A stretch of DNA of 64,000 nucleotides from the NCBI RefSeq assembly GCF_030766935.1, contig NZ_JASERL010000005.1, positions 62,001 through 126,000 of the forward strand. Reading direction: 5' to 3'. Made by a program: the position numbers and the translations under genes. Each line of letters begins with the position of its first letter. Positions within the stretch are counted from its first letter, which is position 1. Positions 30,743 through 38,692 of this stretch are shown one piece after another. Source of the stretch: Streptomyces sp. KL109B. GTDB lineage: Bacteria > Actinomycetota > Actinomycetes > Streptomycetales > Streptomycetaceae. A model generated the notes under the pieces. It was not told the DNA's origin, did no database searches, and saw only the letters and a program-made list of their open reading frames with translations.

Positions 30743-31307
30743 GGGACTCCCCCGCCTGCTGCGCCTCGTCGGCCATGCGGCGGAGCGAGACGAGTGCGGC
30801 CCGGTCGTCTGCGCTGGACTCCAGACTGCGGGCGTGGATCTCCTCCTGTGCCATCTCCAGCGCGAAGCCGAGCATGGAACGCTCGGTGGCGGTGAGCACG
30901 GCAGACACGGGGAGGACGGCCAGCACGGCGTCGGTGATCGCGTCTTCCGGCCGCTGGTCGCCGAGCCCGTCCCGCCACCGGTCGAACACGTCGTCGACGG
31001 CCCGCGCCACCCGCTCACGGAGGTCGGTGTCGGCGGGGGCAGACGGCTGGTCGGCGGGCTCGTAGGAGCGGGCGAAGATGTCCGGCTTGATCGGGTAGAA
31101 GCGCCCCGGTACGGGCTCGCGGGCAATCCAGTCCCCCGGCCGCACGGTCGCGGTCTCCCCGTGGATCGTGGTCACGTGGATCTCGCTGTGGTCCAGCTCG
31201 TCGACGGGGTGATCGAGGCCGAGGAACGCGAACACCTCGGCACAGTTGTCTTCGCCGTGCCACTGGATCGCGTCGATCTCGACGGGTCGCTTACGGAAGC
31301 GGGTCAT
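30735..31307 (-). CDS. Widespread phage protein of PGDW type
   Basis: 190 residues from ATG at 31307. The opening RFRKRPVEIDAIQWHGE and later VRPGDWIAREPVPGRFYPIK, then PDIFARSYEP, are the signature of a very common small phage protein family of unknown function. A helical extension of about 90 residues follows, longer than usual for the family. Downstream of a terminator. Confidence 0.65.
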   Translation of the reverse strand: MTRFRKRPVEIDAIQWHGEDNCAEVFAFLGLDHPVDELDHSEIHVTTIHGETATVRPGDWIAREPVPGRFYPIKPDIFARSYEPADQPSAPADTDLRERVARAVDDVFDRWRDGLGDQRPEDAITDAVLAVLPVSAVLTATERSMLGFALEMAQEEIHARSLESSADDRAALVSLRRMADEAQQAGESRG

Positions 31308-31340
31308 GGTCGTTTCCTGTCGGTCGTGAGAGTCTGTGGC

Positions 31341-31373
31341 GTGCAGCGCCCGGCTAGACCCCGGGCGCTGCAC
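31341..31373. terminator. 13-bp perfect hairpin
   Basis: GTGCAGCGCCCGG (31341-31353) pairs with CCGGGCGCTGCAC (31361-31373), directly after the gene ending at 31394. Confidence 0.8.
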
Positions 31374-31393
31374 TCGCGCGGTCACGGGGCGGG

Positions 31394-31933
31394 TCAGTTG
31401 ATGGGCAGGCAGTGAACGTGGACGGCGTACTCGTCGTCCTTGCTGGCGGGCATCAACACCCACGGGCACAGGGAGCCCTCGGGCGTCCACACGAACTGCG
31501 ACCACTCCGCCTCGAAGCCCTCCAAGACGGCGTCGTCGAGGACGAGGTCGGTGGCCTTGGCGTGGTGGCGGGCGACCGTCTTCGCGACGTCCAGGTCGTC
31601 GGTGACGACGATCAGGGATTCGCCGTCCTCACCGACCGTCGCGTACAGGACGCCGTCCAACTCGTAGATGGCGTTCCGGACGTCCGCAGTCGGGGCGAAC
31701 GGGCCCATCGGCAGGTCGGGCACCGGCCCGATCTCATTCAGCAAGTGCAGGTGCTTCGTGGCGGGCAGCCGGTCGGGGACGATGCGCAGGTTGTAGCGGG
31801 TGCCGTCCAGCCGGATCAGCAGCGCGTCGCCGTCGACGCCGGTGATGACGCCGGGACGCGGGGTGGGATCGCTGGCGAAACCGCTGAAGACGATCCGGCG
31901 GCCAGGCCCGGCGGTGAGAGTCTGAGTGGTCAC
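31394..31933 (-). CDS. Hypothetical protein
   Basis: 179 residues from GTG at 31933 (AAGGAG upstream). The first 60 residues are SH3-like strands (RPGVITGVDGDALLIRLDG), the rest mixed. No recognised family. Confidence 0.45.
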   Translation of the reverse strand: MTTQTLTAGPGRRIVFSGFASDPTPRPGVITGVDGDALLIRLDGTRYNLRIVPDRLPATKHLHLLNEIGPVPDLPMGPFAPTADVRNAIYELDGVLYATVGEDGESLIVVTDDLDVAKTVARHHAKATDLVLDDAVLEGFEAEWSQFVWTPEGSLCPWVLMPASKDDEYAVHVHCLPIN

Positions 31934-31962
31934 GGTGCTGCTCCTTCGGGTCGGGTTGGGGA

Positions 31963-32409
31963 TCACGGGGCGGGGTGCAGAGGCTTGTCACCGGAGGCGA
32001 TGCGATGCCGGTCGACACGGGCGCGAACCACGGCAATCCACGCGTCGAGTTCGGCGGCCGGCATGTTCGCCCGGTACAGCAGGACATCGGCGTGGCAGGT
32101 CTTGTCGGGCGGGCAGGTGCAGGCGAGGTCTTTGCCGCGCAGCTCGTGCAGGTCGGCGAGGATCCGCTCCCGGCGTGCGTCGGCCTCATCCGTCGGGGCG
32201 TCCGATCGGGAACCTGCCAGCCAGAACCGGAAGTTCTCCGTTGCCGCGGCGTGCGGGTCGTCGTAGCCCATCTCCTGCATCAGGCCGACCTTGCACGGGT
32301 TGCCCCACCGGGACGGCCGGCTGACGATCACCGCGCCGAGCGGGTTCGACGTGGCGCCAGCGAGAGTCCAGCCGGGCGAACGACGGCGCTGGATGCGGAT
32401 CGGGCTCAT
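31963..32409 (-). CDS. DUF4326 protein
   Basis: 148 residues. IRIQRRRSPGWTLAGAT, RPSRWGNPCKV and the end LHELRGKDLACTCPPDKTCH, then ADVLLYRAN match DUF4326, a small family with conserved Arg/Trp/Asn and a Cys/His cluster, common in phages and of unknown activity. ATG at 32409 overlaps the upstream stop. Confidence 0.75.
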   Translation of the reverse strand: MSPIRIQRRRSPGWTLAGATSNPLGAVIVSRPSRWGNPCKVGLMQEMGYDDPHAAATENFRFWLAGSRSDAPTDEADARRERILADLHELRGKDLACTCPPDKTCHADVLLYRANMPAAELDAWIAVVRARVDRHRIASGDKPLHPAP

Positions 32410-32843
32410 GCCTCCACCGCCTTCGGCGCGGCGTGCACGGTGAACCGGCCATCGCGATGCCGGATGATCCAGTCGTCGAAGTAGGCGACGACCCGGTCCT
32501 CACCGGCGCCGACGCGCAGGCCGACGAGCGTGTTCTTGCCGTCGACGTACTGCCAGTAGCCCTTCGCGAACACGTCCAGCCGGTCCAGGTCGTTGTCGAT
32601 GCGGGCGATGCTGCGCTGCGTCAGCTTCCACGTCCGGGCACCGGCCGCCTCCGCCTCGACGAGCGGCAGGCAGTGCGCACACTCACCACGCACGTCCGTC
32701 AGGTTGCCGTGGCCGTCGTGGTCCCAGGCGGCGAGGTCGCCGAGCTTCTGGCCGCAGCCGTTACAGCAGCGCTTGATGTGGAAGGTGGTCGAACCGTCCG
32801 CGTTCACGCGGTCCGGGGTGTTGGGGCGGATACGGGTGGTCAT
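32406..32843 (-). CDS. Hypothetical zinc-binding protein
   Basis: 145 residues from ATG at 32843 (AAAGGA upstream; an ATG ten codons earlier overlaps the previous stop). CCNGCGQKLGDL and CAHCLPL give a CxxC pair; the C-terminal half is a mixed domain (VVAYFDDWIIRHRDGRFTV). Not recognised. Confidence 0.45.
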   Translation of the reverse strand: MTTRIRPNTPDRVNADGSTTFHIKRCCNGCGQKLGDLAAWDHDGHGNLTDVRGECAHCLPLVEAEAAGARTWKLTQRSIARIDNDLDRLDVFAKGYWQYVDGKNTLVGLRVGAGEDRVVAYFDDWIIRHRDGRFTVHAAPKAVEA

Positions 32844-32869
32844 CGGGGTTCCTTTCGGGTGGCGGGTGG

Positions 32870-33769
32870 TCATGCGGCGGCTCGAACGGCAGAAGGCGGG
32901 TACTCGCGAACGCGCAGATGCTCGGGCCAGTCGGCGGGCTTGCCGCCCTTGCCGTCAGAGGCGCCGTTGGTGCGCGCCCAGACAGAGCCGAGCTGCTTCA
33001 CGAACGGCGCACAGCCGACCTCGTGGGCGTAGTCGACGAGCGTCGTCGCCCACTCGGGCTCGAAAGGCCGGGCGCCGTGGCCGGACTCGCCGCCGATGAT
33101 CAGCCAGTCGATGTTGTGGAGGTTCAGGGACGGGAGCGGGCCGAGGAGCGGCTCGGCGGAGATGAACCGGACGGCAGCCGGCGTCTCCCGGAGGGCATCA
33201 GCGCGGCGCGTGTACGCGTCGGACTCGATCGACGTGCCGATCCACACGTTCAACAGCGGCCACCCTGAACGGTGGTAGATGCCGTGCTCCAGGCCGGGGA
33301 CATAGGTGGGGCTGTGGGAGGTGGCGGCCCACTCCATGTCGGACCGGAAGTGCTCACCGGGCGGGTGCCCGTTGCCGCAGGTGCACAGGCCGGTGAGGAT
33401 GCGGGCGGCCCGCTCCGGCCGCTTGGTCAGGATCTGGTACGTGTGCTGCGGGGTGGCGGCCATGACGGCGAACACGCGGGCCAGGAACTCGCGGGGCACC
33501 CGGGCGTGGAACAGATCGCTCATCGAGTTCACGAACACCTTGCGCGGCTTCTTCCAGCGCAGCGGCTCGGTCAGGGTGTCGGCGTGCACGGTGAGCGCGA
33601 AACCGGGACCGGACGTGCGGGGGTTGCCGTCTGCCTGGTACTTCGCCTGCCCCATGCCCTTCAGACGCTTGGCCATGGTCAGCGCGTAGCAGTTGTCGCA
33701 GCCGGGGCTGATCCGGTCGCAGCCGGTCGTCGGATTCCAGGTCTGCTCGGTCCATTCGATGCTGGTCAT
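32870..33769 (-). CDS. DUF5131 phage protein (Gp37/Gp68 family)
   Basis: 299 residues. SIEWTEQTWNPTTGCDRISP, GCDNCYA, the SMSDLFH and ILTKRPER segments, IGTSIES and FISAEPLLGPL are the family signature (PF07505). The N-terminal Cys motif resembles radical-SAM-like cofactor sites, but no activity has been shown to my knowledge. It is one of the clearest phage markers in the window. Confidence 0.85.
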   Translation of the reverse strand: MTSIEWTEQTWNPTTGCDRISPGCDNCYALTMAKRLKGMGQAKYQADGNPRTSGPGFALTVHADTLTEPLRWKKPRKVFVNSMSDLFHARVPREFLARVFAVMAATPQHTYQILTKRPERAARILTGLCTCGNGHPPGEHFRSDMEWAATSHSPTYVPGLEHGIYHRSGWPLLNVWIGTSIESDAYTRRADALRETPAAVRFISAEPLLGPLPSLNLHNIDWLIIGGESGHGARPFEPEWATTLVDYAHEVGCAPFVKQLGSVWARTNGASDGKGGKPADWPEHLRVREYPPSAVRAAA

Positions 33770-33824
33770 TCAGATGCTCCAGAGGGTGGGTTGGTGTTCG
33801 GTCAGGGGCAGTTCGGTTTGGCCC

Positions 33825-33977
33825 TCAATCACTGGGACTGGGCTGGTCGTTGCCGCCGTCACGGGCCGGGACGCCCGTGGGGTTGAGGCGCTTCTCGCAG
33901 ACCGGGCCGAGACCCGAGTGGGACGGGCGGGACAGGCGGCGGTTGCAGGCGGCGCAGCGTCTGGCGGGAGCGGTCAC
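33825..33977 (-). CDS. DUF6011-type small zinc protein
   Basis: 50 residues from GTG at 33977 overlapping the upstream stop. CAACNRRLSRPSHSGLGPVC has the DUF6011 pattern CxxC...G-x-GPxC. Role unknown. Confidence 0.55.
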   Translation of the reverse strand: MTAPARRCAACNRRLSRPSHSGLGPVCEKRLNPTGVPARDGGNDQPSPSD

Positions 33978-34138
33978 GAGGCGGGGCGTTCGCTGTCGCG
34001 CACCAGCCAGACGTGGCCAGTCGAGGTCTCGGCGCAGTGCCACTTGCTGCGGGCCGTGTGACTGGCCGGCCAGGAGCAGCGGACGATCCGCCACGCCCGG
34101 AACCGGAGAGACCAGCAGCGAACGGGGGTGGCGGTCAC
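33974..34138 (-). CDS. Small protein, 54 residues
   Basis: GTG at 34138 overlaps the upstream stop and its own stop overlaps the next GTG, so it fits the chain exactly. Trp- and Arg-rich (CWSLRFRAWRIVRCSWPAS), with KWHCAETSTGHVWLVRD at the end. Function unknown. Confidence 0.45.
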   Translation of the reverse strand: MTATPVRCWSLRFRAWRIVRCSWPASHTARSKWHCAETSTGHVWLVRDSERPAS

Positions 34139-34440
34139 GGCTGCACCGCCTCAACGAACTTGAGCGCCAGCGCGGGCATCGGCTCGCCGAAGCGGACGTT
34201 CGCCGCAGCACGGGCGTCCAGCCAGTCCGCAACCTCGACGGCCAGCTCCGGGGTCAGCAGCGCGGCCAGGTCGCCCTCGTCGCCGCCGATCGCGTTCGTC
34301 ACCCCGCGCTCCCAACCCACCGACCAGTACGAGTTCGTGGCCACACCACAGGCCGCACGGTCGGCGATACGGCGGATACGGGCAGCGGCCTCATGCACCC
34401 GCAGGGCGGGCGACGGGGCGGGGAGCTCGACGGGGGTCAC
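34135..34440 (-). CDS. Hypothetical protein
   Basis: 101 residues from GTG at 34440 (GTGA overlap). HEAAARIRRIADRAACGVAT and LLTPELAVEVADWLDARAAA are helical; such HxAA...VADWL proteins are frequent among small Streptomyces phage proteins. Confidence 0.45.
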   Translation of the reverse strand: MTPVELPAPSPALRVHEAAARIRRIADRAACGVATNSYWSVGWERGVTNAIGGDEGDLAALLTPELAVEVADWLDARAAANVRFGEPMPALALKFVEAVQP

Positions 34441-35207
34441 TGGCTTTCTCCTTCGTGGGCGGGTGTTTCGAGGCCGAGTTGGACGGCGGCGAGGTGACTG
34501 GTCGCTTTCGCCCAGCAGATCCCCCACGGCTGCACGACGGGCACGAGGCCGGCATCAGCCGGCGGCAGGCAAATCCGCTGACCGACGTTTTCGGTCCGAT
34601 GCAGTGCGGCCGTGCGGTCGGTTTCGAACGTGAAGCAGCAGTTCGGGCAGTGAGCCCTTCGATTGCCGGTCCACCAGGCGCCACAGCCATGAGAGACGGC
34701 CCGCGGCGGCAAAGATCGAGCGGGACGGTCACGCCCAACGTGCCGGGCGGGCTGCTGAGTCTTCTCTCGCGTCGCCGACTGCTTCTTCGCCTTCTTCGTC
34801 TTCCGTCGACCCCGGCCGGGCCTGGCACGCTGCCGCGTCTCCTCGATGGCTTCGAAGCCCTTTGCGGTGCGGCCTCGGAGGATCACGGCTCGCGCGGCCT
34901 CTACGGATTCGAAGATCCGATCGCTCTTGATGCCGTTGCAGACCTGGCACGACAGAACCCAGTTGGCGTCGGGGTTCTGGGCTAGGTACGCGAAAGGGAT
35001 GAAGTGGTCCCAGTGCGCGGTAAGGGCCACGACGCGGCCATGGCGCTTGACGCGCGCGCCAATCTGCAGCTGGCAGTAGAGGCAGCGCCCCAGTTGGGCT
35101 GCGTGTATCCGCTTCTTGGCTGCTGGCTTGGGCGTGGCCCTCTCACCTGCGCCGCCACCCCCGCGGGCGTAGACGGGGATCCGCCAGTCCACCAGATCGT
35201 CGGTCAT
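34437..35207 (-). CDS. HNH endonuclease fused to FDXHR-like zinc domain
   Basis: 256 residues from ATG at 35207 (AAAGGG upstream). Residues 38-105 carry CLYCQ, AHWDHFIPFAYLAQNPDANW and CQVCNGIKSDRIF, a complete HNH site with its structural zinc. A basic Lys/Arg linker leads to residues about 185-240 (HCPNCCFTFETDRTAALHRT, then ICLPPADAGLVPVVQ), resembling the FDXHR zinc-binding phage domain. The nuclease could be a homing, packaging-associated or defence enzyme; the fused domain may direct it. Confidence 0.7.
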   Translation of the reverse strand: MTDDLVDWRIPVYARGGGGAGERATPKPAAKKRIHAAQLGRCLYCQLQIGARVKRHGRVVALTAHWDHFIPFAYLAQNPDANWVLSCQVCNGIKSDRIFESVEAARAVILRGRTAKGFEAIEETRQRARPGRGRRKTKKAKKQSATREKTQQPARHVGRDRPARSLPPRAVSHGCGAWWTGNRRAHCPNCCFTFETDRTAALHRTENVGQRICLPPADAGLVPVVQPWGICWAKATSHLAAVQLGLETPAHEGESQ

Positions 35208-35395
35208 CGATTTCCCTTTCGTTGAACTACCGGCGAGCAGAACGGCCTTGAGTGCCCCTGTACGGCGCCGGGAAGCTCTGGAACGTCGCGGAGGGCCCGG
35301 AACGGCTGCGAGGCGCCACAGCGGGCCACAGAGCCCCGCCGCGCCCGCGTCCCGGACGGCCACCAGTCACCCGGGCGGGATACGGCGCGCGACAT
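35204..35395 (-). CDS. Possible small protein, 63 residues
   Basis: ATG at 35395 shares a base with the stop of the HTH gene and the stop overlaps the ATG of the HNH gene, so it fills the gap exactly. The product is Arg/Gly-rich and low in secondary structure (RPGDWWPSGTRARRGSVARC). Coupling argues for it, composition against it. Confidence 0.35.
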   Translation of the reverse strand: MSRAVSRPGDWWPSGTRARRGSVARCGASQPFRALRDVPELPGAVQGHSRPFCSPVVQRKGNR

Positions 35396-35643
35396 CACGC
35401 GGCCTGCTCGGTACCGGCGCGGCCCCAGCCGTCGGCCGCCCACCGCCACACAGTCCGCTCGGAGACCCCCACCAGCTCGGCGATCTCGGCCACCGGCACG
35501 TTGTGTGCGGCGAGTTGACGGGCTGCGGACTGTCGGCCGAGGCGGGTCAGGCCCCAGTCGGGCAGTCGGTCGTCGACAACGAGACCGATGTCGTACTGGT
35601 CGGTGGTGGACCACGTTTCGCGGTTCTCGTGCCAGGCGCTCAC
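35395..35643 (-). CDS. HTH DNA-binding protein
   Basis: 82 residues from GTG at 35643. Residues 38-72 (SAARQLAAHNVPVAEIAELV, GVSERTVWRWAADGW) form a homeodomain-like (Hin/sigma-4 type) helix-turn-helix. Coupled at both ends. Likely an early-operon regulator. Confidence 0.6.
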   Translation of the reverse strand: MSAWHENRETWSTTDQYDIGLVVDDRLPDWGLTRLGRQSAARQLAAHNVPVAEIAELVGVSERTVWRWAADGWGRAGTEQAA

Positions 35644-35945
35644 GCTGCGGTTGCCTCGGCTTCCTGGTAGCGGCGGGCGTGGACGGTGGCGCGTTCGCGG
35701 CCTTCGTCGTGGCAGGGGGTGGTCGGCTCGACCTGGCAGGCCGGGCAGCAGGCCGTGGTCTGCGCCCAGTCGGAGATCCGCTGCGGGTGCGGCTGCGACA
35801 GAAGTCGGCCGGTCGTCCGCAGCCGGCACGGCTTGTGCGCGGCCACCCCGCAGTGCGGGCACGGCACCGAGCGGGCCGGGTGCTGCTTCGCGCGCATCTG
35901 GTGGCGGAGGCTGTCGGGCATCGGGGCGCCGGCGTGCAGAGTCAT
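35640..35945 (-). CDS. Double zinc-finger phage protein
   Basis: 101 residues from ATG at 35945. Two similar modules: CPHCGVAAHKPCRLRTTGRL followed by HPQRISDW, and CPACQVEPTTPCHDEGRERA followed by HARRYQEA. This CPxC...PC...R...H unit is common in small actinobacterial phage proteins and probably binds DNA. Confidence 0.6.
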   Translation of the reverse strand: MTLHAGAPMPDSLRHQMRAKQHPARSVPCPHCGVAAHKPCRLRTTGRLLSQPHPQRISDWAQTTACCPACQVEPTTPCHDEGRERATVHARRYQEAEATAA

Positions 35946-36259
35946 CGGGTCTCCTCGCGGCAGTTGCCGCAGCCGCAGGGCTGGTCGGGTCGGTTGGTCT
36001 CGTTGCTGTAGTGCCGGGCCGCGGCGGCCCACACGTGGGCGGGTATCTGCCGTTCGGGCGGCGGGCCGGGCGGGCTGCAGCCGGGTGGCCAGGCGCCGGG
36101 CTTGTGACCGGGCGGCTTCAACACCGGTTTCACAGCGGGCTGTTTACGGCGGCTACGGCCGTTCGCGATCTGCTGCCGCAAGAACGCCCGCAAGTCCGCG
36201 CCGCCGTTCTCCCGGCGCATCGCACGGATGTCGTCGACCTCCGGCTCGAAGTCGTTCAC
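35942..36259 (-). CDS. Hypothetical Pro-rich protein
   Basis: 105 residues from GTG at 36259. A helical start (FEPEVDDIRAMRRENGGADL), a basic Pro-rich middle and an end with CGCGNC that may bind metal. Function unknown. Confidence 0.45.
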   Translation of the reverse strand: MNDFEPEVDDIRAMRRENGGADLRAFLRQQIANGRSRRKQPAVKPVLKPPGHKPGAWPPGCSPPGPPPERQIPAHVWAAAARHYSNETNRPDQPCGCGNCREETR

Positions 36260-36549
36260 GACGCCTCCTCCGGGATCTCCGGAAGGTCGAGGCATTCGGT
36301 GTCGGGCGGGCGCCATCCGGCATCGAGGAGGCGGGCGATGATGCGGCGAGCGCTCTCCTCGGGGCTGCCGTCGCCGAACCCGGGGAACGACTTAGGGTCC
36401 TTGGCGCGGCCGTCGTGGACGGCGAGGAGCGCGTACAGGGCGGCGGTCGCCCAGCCTTCAGCGATCTCGATACCGGTCTCGCCGGCCTCGTAGCGCATGC
36501 GGGCGATCTCGCAGTCGACGAGGTTCATACGCGGGTCGCTGGCGTCCAT
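36256..36549 (-). CDS. Hypothetical protein
   Basis: 97 residues; GTGATGG at the junction allows GTG at 36552 or ATG at 36549. EESARRIIARLLDAGWRPP and the helical first half recall small proteins next to helicase loaders in actinophages. Coupled to the loader gene. Confidence 0.45.
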   Translation of the reverse strand: MDASDPRMNLVDCEIARMRYEAGETGIEIAEGWATAALYALLAVHDGRAKDPKSFPGFGDGSPEESARRIIARLLDAGWRPPDTECLDLPEIPEEAS

Positions 36550-37268
36550 CACGCTGCCCCCAGTCGCCGGTCGTTGCCGCCGAGGGGGACGACGGTGGTG
36601 GTCTGAGCGAGGCGGGAGGTGATGCGGGCGCCGAGCTGATCGTGGAGGTCGGTGCCGTTGGGGTCGGCGACCGGTAGGTTGCTGGTGATGATCAGCGGGC
36701 GGCATTCGTTGTACCGCTCGTTGAGGATCCGGTAGGTGGCTTCCTCGGTGAACTCGCTGATCTTCTCGGTCCCGAGGTCGTCAATCAGCAGCAGCGGGAT
36801 CCGCATGAGCCGCTTGACCTCGTACTCCGACCCGCGATCACTGCCACCAGGCCGCATCAGCGCGTACATGTCCGGCGCCGTGACCGCGATCAGCTCGAAG
36901 CGGTCGGGCCCCGCTTCGGCGATGCGGCGGAGCGCACCGTAGGCCTGGTGCGTCTTACCCGTACCGAACGGGCCGGTGAGAAACAGGATTCCGGCGGTCC
37001 GCGGGTCGGCGATGGCCCGGTCCGCCCAGGCAGTCACCGTGTCGTGGCTGGCTACGGCGTCCTGGTAGCGGTACGGGGTCGCGGTCTTCCAGCGGTTGAC
37101 GGCGATCGTGGCGCGCTGACGGCGGTGGTACTCGGGGTGGCCGGGCTCGTCGGGGGTCGGGGTGTCGTCGATGGGGCCGGCGGTGATGTGGCCGAGGCCG
37201 CGCGCTTCGAGCATCTGCTGCATGCGCTGCATGACGGCCTCACTCGCCAGAGGCTTGGGGTCGGACAT
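36549..37268 (-). CDS. DnaC-like helicase loader ATPase
   Basis: 239 residues from ATG at 37268. Walker A GPFGTGKT (99-106), Walker B LLLIDDLG (159-166) and the later TSNLPV sensor mark an AAA+ protein of the DnaC/IstB group. In phages it brings the host replicative helicase to the origin. It starts 28 bases inside the initiator gene, as in many phage replication modules, which fixes its role as partner of that protein. Confidence 0.8.
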   Translation of the reverse strand: MSDPKPLASEAVMQRMQQMLEARGLGHITAGPIDDTPTPDEPGHPEYHRRQRATIAVNRWKTATPYRYQDAVASHDTVTAWADRAIADPRTAGILFLTGPFGTGKTHQAYGALRRIAEAGPDRFELIAVTAPDMYALMRPGGSDRGSEYEVKRLMRIPLLLIDDLGTEKISEFTEEATYRILNERYNECRPLIITSNLPVADPNGTDLHDQLGARITSRLAQTTTVVPLGGNDRRLGAA

Positions 37269-38187
37269 GGCTCTTGAACCCGCTCTCATAGACGGAGTGA
37301 TCGGTGGGAGGCGTGTACGGCTGGTGCTTCTTGCTGCCGACGGATCGAAGGTCGGGCTTGCCGTTCGGCTCGGGCGCGAACTTGTCCTTGTAGCGGCGAT
37401 CGCGGAGCCAGTTGTCGGACTGCTTGATGAAGCGGAACTGCTCGCCCGCCTTCTCCTTGGCGTAGGCGACAGCGGCGGCGGTGATCGATTTGGGGTCGAC
37501 GCCGCTTGCGACTGCTTCCTTCCAGAGCGCGAGGGTCTTGTCCTCGTCCTTGCTCTTGGGGTGCAGCAGCCAGAAGTTGCCGAACTCCTTCATCTCGTCG
37601 GCGCTGAACTCGCGGGAGTTGGCGGCGGCGGAAGAAGAAGTCTTTGGTTCAGCTCTTGGTTCAGTCTTTTGGTTTGGGTGACGTGGGCGTCGCCCCTCCT
37701 GCGACGTGGGCGTCACCCCATCGGCGACGTCGGCGTCACCGGTGACGTCCACGTCACCCCTGACGTCCGCGTCACCCGTCAAATCGGGCGTTCCGTTGTC
37801 TGAGCTGGGCTTCTTCTTGCCGCCTCGGCGACGGGATGACGCCAGCGTCACCCGTGACGTCCGCGTCACCTCATCTGAGCTGGCGCGACCGCCCGGAACG
37901 ACCCGGTGGAGGGCCAGGTCGTACACCTCGGGGCGCTTGCCCTGAGGGAGGTGAGCAGCCTTGCTCTGGTCGCCGAGACGGATGAAGCCGAGTTCGCGGA
38001 GCTGCTTGAGGTCACGCTGGACGGAGCGCTCGGCCTTGCAGGCGTAGGCGGCCAGCCGGGCGACCGACGGGTAGGACCCGCGGCCCTTCTTGTCGGCGTG
38101 GCGGGCCAGTCCCGTAAGGGTTGCGACGAGCTGCGCGGGCATCGGTGGAGCCTTCTCGAGTGCCCAGTCCATGGCCTCAGTGCTCAC
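37240..38187 (-). CDS. Phage-type replication initiator containing origin iterons
   Basis: 315 residues. Residues 20-75 are a winged helix (YPSVARLAAYACKAERSVQR, DLKQLRELGFI) as in phage O-like initiators. Residues about 105-170 are a low-complexity Asp/Val/Thr stretch (DADVRGDVDVTGDADVADGV) that results from DNA repeats. Residues 195-270 are a DnaD-like C-terminal domain (FWLLHPKSKDEDKTLALWKE). In lambda the initiator gene likewise contains the origin repeats that its own product binds, and this gene shows the same arrangement. Confidence 0.75.
   Translation of the reverse strand: MSTEAMDWALEKAPPMPAQLVATLTGLARHADKKGRGSYPSVARLAAYACKAERSVQRDLKQLRELGFIRLGDQSKAAHLPQGKRPEVYDLALHRVVPGGRASSDEVTRTSRVTLASSRRRGGKKKPSSDNGTPDLTGDADVRGDVDVTGDADVADGVTPTSQEGRRPRHPNQKTEPRAEPKTSSSAAANSREFSADEMKEFGNFWLLHPKSKDEDKTLALWKEAVASGVDPKSITAAAVAYAKEKAGEQFRFIKQSDNWLRDRRYKDKFAPEPNGKPDLRSVGSKKHQPYTPPTDHSVYESGFKSHVRPQASGE
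37677..37870. other. Putative replication origin: seven 18-bp iterons
   Basis: Units at 37677-37694, 37700-37717, 37723-37740, 37741-37758, 37759-37776, 37835-37852 and 37853-37870. Consensus GGTGACGTCCGCGTCACC, itself a dyad with arms GGTGACG and CGTCACC. Units 3-5 and 6-7 are head to tail; units 1-3 start 23 bases apart. All lie inside the initiator coding region. Strong for iterons; origin function is inferred. Confidence 0.75.
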
Positions 38188-38260
38188 TTCTGATCTCTTC
38201 TCAAGGAGGGGTGTCTCTCTGGGTGTCAGCTGTTTGGGACAGCCCTCATGGAGGCTTCAG

Positions 38261-38281
38261 CGGGGCCGAGTTGAGGCCCCG
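38261..38281. repeat. 7-bp hairpin upstream of initiator
   Basis: CGGGGCC (38261-38267) pairs with GGCCCCG (38275-38281) in the leader of the minus-strand initiator gene. A single GTGTCAG is nearby at 38223-38229. Confidence 0.4.
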
Positions 38282-38302
38282 AGTGCTATTCGATCCTACC
38301 CC

Positions 38303-38359
38303 GGGGTGTGTAGGCACAAGCAATACATAAGCAATACGTCGACCGACTACGGGGTGTGT
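38303..38359. promoter_or_regulatory. Nested direct repeats between initiator and RHH gene
   Basis: AAGCAATAC occurs at 38318-38326 and 38329-38337, 11 bases apart, inside a pair of GGGGTGTGT at 38303-38311 and 38351-38359. The 202-base divergent region is locally A/T-richer than its surroundings. Likely operators of the divergent ribbon-helix-helix-like protein, or origin-adjacent sites. Confidence 0.5.
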
Positions 38360-38389
38360 TGCTCCTGCACGGTCAGCTACGCTGTCGAC

Positions 38390-38608
38390 ATGACGACGAG
38401 AGGGACGCCCGGCCGGATGATCCGCATCGACGACGAGATGTGGGAGATGTACGGCCAGCTGTGCGCGGAGGAAGGCACCACGCGCACCGACGACCTGCGT
38501 CGACACGTCCACTCGCGCGTCCGCGCCTACGCCAAGGCCAAGGGCATCGACGCCCCCAAGCCGAAGCCGCGCGTCGTGGTCCGCCGCAAGAAGCCGGCTG
38601 ACGACTGA
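38390..38608 (+). CDS. Ribbon-helix-helix-like DNA-binding protein
   Basis: 72 residues from ATG at 38390. GRMIRIDDEMWEMYGQLCAE and EGTTRTDDLRRHVHSRVRAY match the strand-helix-helix of RHH repressors; a Lys/Pro/Arg tail follows. It faces away from the initiator gene, so it may set replication or copy control by binding the shared promoter. Confidence 0.6.
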   Translation: MTTRGTPGRMIRIDDEMWEMYGQLCAEEGTTRTDDLRRHVHSRVRAYAKAKGIDAPKPKPRVVVRRKKPADD

Positions 38609-38629
38609 GCGCATCTCTCCTCCTCCCGG

Positions 38630-38649
38630 GCCCCGCTTTTCGGCGGGGC
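38630..38649 (+). terminator. 7-bp GC hairpin with T-rich tail
   Basis: GCCCCGC (38630-38636) pairs with GCGGGGC (38643-38649) and is followed by TCTTTGTG on the plus strand. It ends the RHH gene. Confidence 0.7.
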
Positions 38650-38692
38650 TCTTTGTGTTGCGTCTTGGTCGGGTCCCGGCGCGGCGGCCGGC

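Noticed and set aside
35640..35945. WhiB-like regulator
   Set aside because: The Cys spacing is of two separate CPxC...C...H fingers, not the four-Cys WhiB iron-sulphur pattern.
37677..37870. Repeat block considered as CRISPR
   Set aside because: The units are 18 bp, mostly head to tail without unique spacers, inside a coding gene, and there are no cas genes.
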